Shown here piece by piece: positions 7,406-10,875 of a stretch of DNA of 10,875 nucleotides (its first letter is position 1; each line of letters starts with the position of its first letter). A program made the position numbers and the translations under genes. The notes beneath the pieces were generated by a model, which was not told the origin of the DNA, did not search any database, and saw only the letters and a program-made list of their open reading frames with translations. This DNA comes from Hydrogenophaga sp. (GTDB lineage: Bacteria; Pseudomonadota; Gammaproteobacteria; Burkholderiales; Burkholderiaceae_C), in NCBI GenBank assembly GCA_030684755.1, contig JAUXXN010000459.1:1-10875 (forward strand), written 5' to 3'.

Positions 7406-7885
7406 TTAAAACTCCTCCAGCCCCAGCGCTTCAGACAGTTGCGTCATGTCTTGCAGGGCCTGTTCAGATTGCTGTTGCTGCGCGGCTTGGTAGCGGCGCA
7501 GTTCTTCGAATTCGATGCGGCGGTGGCGGTTGACCTTGCGGCATTTCAGGCGGTTGGCCTCAATTTCCTTGATGACAAAGGGGCGCGACACGTTCAGAAA
7601 GTTGGCCGCTTCTTGGGTGGTGAGTTCGTGTTTTTGCGGTACCAGCAACATGGGCTCTTGTTTGGCCATTTGCCGCAACACGTCGGCAAAAAAGCGCAAG
7701 GCGCGGGGTGGCAGCTTCAGCACGGGTGTTTCGTGTTGGTCATCGCCGTCGGTGCCCACATCCAAAATGATGTTGATGTGATCCGCGTTGGAATGGTCCA
7801 GCGCCGCCACCAAGCACTGGTGGGCCACGGCGGCCATTTCGGCTTCGGCGGCGTTGGCTGGATCGAGAACTTCTGGGTTTTTCAT
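7406..7885 (-). CDS. Antitoxin-type DNA-binding protein with excisionase/MerR-like helix-turn-helix, partner of PIN toxin
   Basis: The 159-residue protein starts at ATG 7885, which has AGGAG five bases upstream; an in-frame start at 7936 lacks such a site and would add 17 atypical residues. Residues from about 87 carry an excisionase-family helix-turn-helix: ELTTQEAANFLNVSRPFVIKEI followed by a wing ending in NRHRRIEFEELRRYQ. The first ~85 residues probably form an oligomerisation domain, and the acidic C-terminal tail (about 135-159, with QALQDMTQLSEALGLEEF) is likely the part that masks the toxin. This architecture is common upstream of PIN toxin genes. The toxin GTG abuts its TAA stop, so the pair would be translationally coupled. 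Because the toxin is broken, the antitoxin may persist as an orphan DNA-binding protein or guard against related toxins. Fold and role are well supported; the partner assignment rests on adjacency. Confidence 0.86.
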   Translation of the reverse strand: MKNPEVLDPANAAEAEMAAVAHQCLVAALDHSNADHINIILDVGTDGDDQHETPVLKLPPRALRFFADVLRQMAKQEPMLLVPQKHELTTQEAANFLNVSRPFVIKEIEANRLKCRKVNRHRRIEFEELRRYQAAQQQQSEQALQDMTQLSEALGLEEF

Positions 7886-7939
7886 GCGCGCTCCTGAAGG
7901 CTGCGGTCTGGGGGCTGATGCTTCGCAGCGCGTCAAAAT

Positions 7940-7985
7940 GCAGCATTATTCGCAACAAACGAAACGCTCAGTACGCAAATGCTGC
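7940..7985. promoter_or_regulatory. Inverted repeat and candidate promoter upstream of the antitoxin gene
   Basis: GCAGCATT (7940-7947) and AATGCTGC (7978-7985) are exact 8-bp complements, with arms 30 bp apart, in the AT-richer stretch ahead of the antitoxin. On the minus strand a -10-like AATAAT (7950-7945) overlaps the arm nearest the gene; no good -35 is visible. Toxin-antitoxin operons are usually repressed by their own antitoxin binding dyads at the promoter, so this is a plausible operator. The repeat is seen; the function is inferred. Confidence 0.42.
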
Positions 7986-7997
7986 CCGTGCTTCATC

Positions 7998-8020
7998 CGT
8001 AGCTGAAAGCGCTGGCTACG
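7998..8020. repeat. Short inverted repeat CGTAGC-N11-GCTACG between the antitoxin and the alkene reductase
   Basis: CGTAGC (7998-8003) and GCTACG (8015-8020) are exact complements with an 11-base spacer, in the divergent gap shared by the antitoxin and the Old Yellow Enzyme gene. It could be a regulator site for the reductase, but a 6-bp dyad may also occur by chance. I found no convincing promoter boxes for the reductase. Confidence 0.25.
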
Positions 8021-8101
8021 CAGCCGACCATTTTTGTGCGCGACAGTGCCCATGCGGCCACTGCTGGATACTCGCGGCATCTTGTTCTTCCGGTAAACAC
8101 C

Positions 8102-9211
8102 ATGTCCGACACCTCCCTGTTTTCGCCCCTCGCCATGGGCAGCCTGCAATTGGCGAACCGCATCGTCATGGCGCCGCTCACGCGCAACCGTGCGCCGGGC
8201 GCTGTGCCTACGCCGCTCATGGCCACGTATTACAGCCAACGCGCCACGGCGGGTTTGCTCATCACCGAGGCCACGCCCATCAGCCACCAGGGCCAGGGTT
8301 ATGCCGATGTGCCGGGACTGTACGCGCCCGAGCAGATGGCGGGCTGGCGGCAGGTGACCGACGCGGTGCACGCTGCGGGCGGCAAGATCGTGACGCAGCT
8401 TTGGCATGTGGGCCGCGTGTCGCACACCAGTTTGCAGCCCAACCAGGGTGCGCCGGTGGCGCCTTCGGCTGTCCGTGCCAACACCAAAACCGTGCTCATC
8501 GTGGACGGTGTGCCCACGTTTGTGGACACGTCTGAGCCGCGTGCGCTGGCGCTGGACGAGCTGCCCGGCATCGTGGGCGACTACCGCCGCGCTGCGCTGG
8601 CCGCCATTGAGGCGGGGTTTGATGGCGTGGAAATTCACGCAGCCAACGGCTATTTGCTGGACCAGTTTTTGAAAACTGGTAGCAACCAGCGCACCGACGC
8701 CTACGGCGGCAGCGTAGAAAACCGCGCTCGCCTGTTGCTGCAAGTGGTGCAGGCCGTGACCGACGCCATTGGCAGTGGCCGCACCGGCATCCGCCTGTCG
8801 CCGGTAACGCCCGCCAACGATGTGGTGGACGCCGACCCGCAGCCGTTGTTTGACTATGTGGTGCGCCAGTTGGCCCCTTTGGGCTTGGCGTATCTGCACC
8901 TGATTGAAGGCGCCACCGGCGGCCCGCGCGAACTGGCAGACCGCCCGTTTGACTACGTGGCTTTGCGCACCGCCTACCGCAGCGCGGGCGGGCAGGGCGC
9001 ATGGATGGTGAACAACGGCTACGACCTGGCGCTGGCGCAGCAAGCGCTGGCCGACGGTGCCGACCTGGTTGCGTTTGGTAAATCCTTTATTGCCAACCCC
9101 GATTTGGTGGCCCGCTTGCGCCAAGGCGGCCCGTTCAACAAGCCCGACCGCAACACCTTTTACGGTGGCGGCGCTGCTGGCTACACCGACTACCCGGCGC
9201 TGCCCGTTTGA
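8102..9211 (+). CDS. Old Yellow Enzyme-family flavoprotein: NADPH-dependent alkene reductase (NemA-like)
   Basis: The 369-residue protein is about the size of E. coli NemA and aligns with the OYE pattern throughout. FMN-contact residues are T27 in APLTRNR, and Q99 and W101 in QLWHVGR. The substrate-binding pair H179 and N182 and the proton-donor tyrosine Y184 lie in HAANGYLLDQFL, followed by GSNQRTDAYGGSVENRARL. The C-terminal phosphate-binding segment is FGKSFIANPDLV, and the end is the usual YTDYP. Such cytosolic FMN enzymes reduce activated C=C bonds of enones and maleimides, and some reduce nitrate esters or nitroaromatics; many serve electrophile detoxification. ATG 8102 begins the conserved SLFSPL start; an upstream ATG at 8036 would add an unconserved leader. 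The ribosome site is weak. The MFS transporter follows after 41 bp, suggesting an operon. Confidence 0.95.
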   Translation: MSDTSLFSPLAMGSLQLANRIVMAPLTRNRAPGAVPTPLMATYYSQRATAGLLITEATPISHQGQGYADVPGLYAPEQMAGWRQVTDAVHAAGGKIVTQLWHVGRVSHTSLQPNQGAPVAPSAVRANTKTVLIVDGVPTFVDTSEPRALALDELPGIVGDYRRAALAAIEAGFDGVEIHAANGYLLDQFLKTGSNQRTDAYGGSVENRARLLLQVVQAVTDAIGSGRTGIRLSPVTPANDVVDADPQPLFDYVVRQLAPLGLAYLHLIEGATGGPRELADRPFDYVALRTAYRSAGGQGAWMVNNGYDLALAQQALADGADLVAFGKSFIANPDLVARLRQGGPFNKPDRNTFYGGGAAGYTDYPALPV

Positions 9212-9212
9212 A

Positions 9213-9238
9213 AACTACACTGGGGGTTTGTTGTAGTT
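9213..9238. repeat. Inverted repeat in the reductase-transporter gap
   Basis: AACTACA (9213-9219) and TGTAGTT (9232-9238) are exact 7-bp complements with a 12-base spacer, filling most of the 41-bp gap between the alkene reductase stop and the transporter start. There is no T tract after it, so it is not a standard terminator. It may be an mRNA hairpin that sets relative expression of the two genes, or an operator for an internal promoter. Confidence 0.45.
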
Positions 9239-9252
9239 ATAGCGAGCCCACC

Positions 9253-10572
9253 ATGCCCCTGTTTCCACAAACTGCCCTCAAGCCCGGCGTGCGCAAGCGC
9301 GAGGTGTTTGGTTGGGCCATGTACGACTTTGCCAACTCGGGCTACACCACGGTGGTGCTCACCGCCGTGTTCAGCGCCTACTTTGTGGGCAGTGTGGCCA
9401 ACGGCGAGGCCTGGGGCACGCTGGCTTGGACCAGCGCGCTGGCCGTCTCCAGCTTGATCGTGATGCTCACCATGCCCGCCATCGGCGCCTTCGCCGACTT
9501 GCGGGCGGCCAAGAAGCGGTTGTTGCTGCTGTCCACCGTGGGTTGCGTGGTGGGCACAGCTGCACTGGCGGGCGCCGGGCCGGGCGATGTGGCTTGGGCG
9601 CTGGTGGCCATCATTTTGTCCAACGTGTTTTACAGCTACGGCGATTCGCTGATCGCCGCTTTTTTGCCCGAGCTGGCCCGCGACGACCGCATGGGCAGTG
9701 TGTCGGGCTGGGGCTGGAGTTTTGGTTACTTCGGCGGCATGCTCACGCTGGGGCTGAGCCTGTGGTATGTGATTTGGGCGCAAGGGCAGGGCCTGCCTGC
9801 CTCGCACTTTGTGCCAGTGACCATGCTGATCACGGCGGGCATTTTTGGGGCTTCGGCCTTGGTGACGTTTGCTCTGCTGAAAGAACATGCGCGCCCGCAA
9901 GCCAAACCGACAGAAGACGCAGGCCTGCGCGCCTCGCTGAAGCGGCTCAAGCGCACATGGGGTGAAGCGCGTTCGTTTCAGGATTTCACCGCGCTGCTGG
10001 CCTGTTCGGTGGCTTACCAAGCGGGTATTTCGGTGGTCATTGCCCTGGCCGCTGTGTATGCGCAGCAGGTGCTGGGTTTCCAGCAAACCCAAACCATGAT
10101 GCTGATTTTTCTGGTCAACATCGCTGCGGCCATCGGTGCCTTCGCCTGGGGCTATGTGCAAGACCTTATCGGCCACCGGCCTGCGCTGGCCGTCACCTTG
10201 GCCGGCTGGATCGTCATGAGTGTGCTGGCCGCGATGGCCACCGGGCCGGGGTTGTTCTGGGTTGCGGCTGTGCTGGCCGGGCTTTGTATGGGCAGCAGCC
10301 AGTCGGCTGGGCGCGCGCTGGCTGGCGTGCTGGCGCCCGAACTGCGCCGCGCTGAGTTTTACGGTTTGTGGACCTTTGCGGTGCGCCTCTCAGCCATCCT
10401 CGGCCCCATGACCTACGGCCTGGTCACCTGGCTGACCGATGGCAACCACCGTTTGGCGATTGCATCCACCGGCCTGTTTTTTGTGGCTGGTCTGGTGCTG
10501 CTGTTTCAGGTGAACGTGCAGCGGGGCATGGCGGCGGCGCAGGCGGCTAACGGCAAAGCCGCTGTCGCGTGA
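9253..10572 (+). CDS. MFS transporter of the Atg22/UMF1 type
   Basis: The 439-residue protein is strongly hydrophobic with about 12 predicted membrane segments and opens with the family hallmark VFGWAMYDFANSGYTTVV (Y24-D25-F26-A27-N28-S29). It continues with LTMPAIGAFADLRAAKKRLLL, a version of the MFS loop 2-3 motif, and a second half beginning near FTALLACSVAYQAG after a basic central loop (about residues 215-245). Atg22 of yeast exports amino acids from the vacuole; bacterial members are mostly uncharacterised, so the substrate is unknown. ATG 9253 is chosen because the conserved region begins soon after; an overlapping TTG at 9208 would add 15 unlikely residues. The ribosome site is weak. 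Proximity to the alkene reductase suggests shared transcription. It ends only 8 bp before the convergent membrane-protein gene. Confidence 0.9.
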   Translation: MPLFPQTALKPGVRKREVFGWAMYDFANSGYTTVVLTAVFSAYFVGSVANGEAWGTLAWTSALAVSSLIVMLTMPAIGAFADLRAAKKRLLLLSTVGCVVGTAALAGAGPGDVAWALVAIILSNVFYSYGDSLIAAFLPELARDDRMGSVSGWGWSFGYFGGMLTLGLSLWYVIWAQGQGLPASHFVPVTMLITAGIFGASALVTFALLKEHARPQAKPTEDAGLRASLKRLKRTWGEARSFQDFTALLACSVAYQAGISVVIALAAVYAQQVLGFQQTQTMMLIFLVNIAAAIGAFAWGYVQDLIGHRPALAVTLAGWIVMSVLAAMATGPGLFWVAAVLAGLCMGSSQSAGRALAGVLAPELRRAEFYGLWTFAVRLSAILGPMTYGLVTWLTDGNHRLAIASTGLFFVAGLVLLFQVNVQRGMAAAQAANGKAAVA

Positions 10573-10580
10573 AAATGGAA

Positions 10581-10875
10581 TCACACCAGCCACCCAGGCC
10601 TGAGCAGCAACACCAGCCCCAGTGCCAGCATCACCATGCCGCTGAGCAGCTTCAGTCCGCGCCCGGCGCGCTCGGTGAGCTTGCCCCGGTTGAGCGCCAG
10701 CACGGCCAGCGTGACCATCAGCGTGTCGTCGGCGATGTAGCCCACGATGTACAGAGCCAGGTAAGCCAGGTGCGCGGTCGGGCCCAGTTGCTGCTGCGCT
10801 AGCACAGCGGTGTAAATGGCAGGCAGGCCTGCGGTGCACAACAATTCGACCAGGTTCACCACCACCGCCAGCGCC
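10581..10875 (-). CDS. Polytopic inner-membrane protein, C-terminal part, cut by the right edge
   Basis: The frame is open from the window edge to TGA at 10583-10581, giving about 97 residues of the C-terminus. It has roughly three hydrophobic segments: one around NLVELLCTAGLPAIYTAVL, one around AYLALYIVGYIADDTLMVTLAVLAL, and a final one ending LALGLVLLLRPGWLV, with a basic loop (NRGKLTERAGRGLK) between the last two. A cysteine followed by small residues and proline in a membrane helix recalls CcdA/DsbD-like thiol-redox membrane proteins, but this fragment is too short to assign the family. The GTG at 10865 is only an internal valine; the true start lies outside. It converges on the MFS gene with an 8-bp gap and no visible terminator between. 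Confidence 0.75.
   Translation of the reverse strand, partial: ALAVVVNLVELLCTAGLPAIYTAVLAQQQLGPTAHLAYLALYIVGYIADDTLMVTLAVLALNRGKLTERAGRGLKLLSGMVMLALGLVLLLRPGWLV

Noticed and set aside
10569..10802. Plus-strand open frame of 77 codons at the right end
   Set aside because: It is made largely of Q, H and P, lies opposite a membrane-protein frame with clear hydrophobic segments, and has no ribosome site.
1..10875. CRISPR arrays, tRNA or rRNA genes, insertion-sequence ends
   Set aside because: Reading both strands I saw no regularly spaced direct repeats, no cloverleaf-like sequence with a conserved T-arm, no rRNA segments and no transposase frame.

Overview
The window is GC-rich bacterial DNA with tightly packed genes. 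Codon use and protein flavour fit a betaproteobacterium of the Burkholderiales, most likely Comamonadaceae. That assignment is an inference from composition and protein style; no rRNA or other marker gene is present.

Left part (1-2334, minus strand): a two-gene operon encodes a phthalate-dioxygenase-type Rieske oxygenase and then, overlapping it in an ATGA, a glutamine-synthetase-family ligase that runs off the left edge. Across a 77-bp intergenic region carrying two palindromes lies a divergent GntR/FCD-family regulator (2335-3054), presumably the local regulator. A GS-like ligase beside a Rieske oxygenase recalls bacterial aniline catabolism, where gamma-glutamylation of an amine precedes dioxygenation; the substrate here is unknown.

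Centre (3094-6737, plus strand): 39 bp after the regulator come an AMP-phosphorylase-type member of the thymidine phosphorylase family and a PRPP-synthetase homologue of archaeal style, joined by a TGATG stop/start overlap. A patatin-like serine hydrolase follows 87 bp later. The first two genes look like a nucleotide-ribose module that forms or uses ribose 1,5-bisphosphate and PRPP.

Middle right (6738-8101): about 350 bp without a convincing gene, containing a perfect 8-bp hairpin, then a minus-strand PIN-type toxin-antitoxin locus. The antitoxin has an excisionase/MerR-like helix-turn-helix and appears intact. The PIN toxin is broken: its first ~57 codons and the remains of its C-terminus lie in different frames, and the middle of the domain is missing.

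Right part (8102-10875): an Old Yellow Enzyme-family alkene reductase is followed after 41 bp by an Atg22/UMF1-type MFS transporter on the plus strand; the gap holds a 7-bp inverted repeat. A convergent minus-strand polytopic membrane protein, reaching the right edge, ends 8 bp from the transporter stop.
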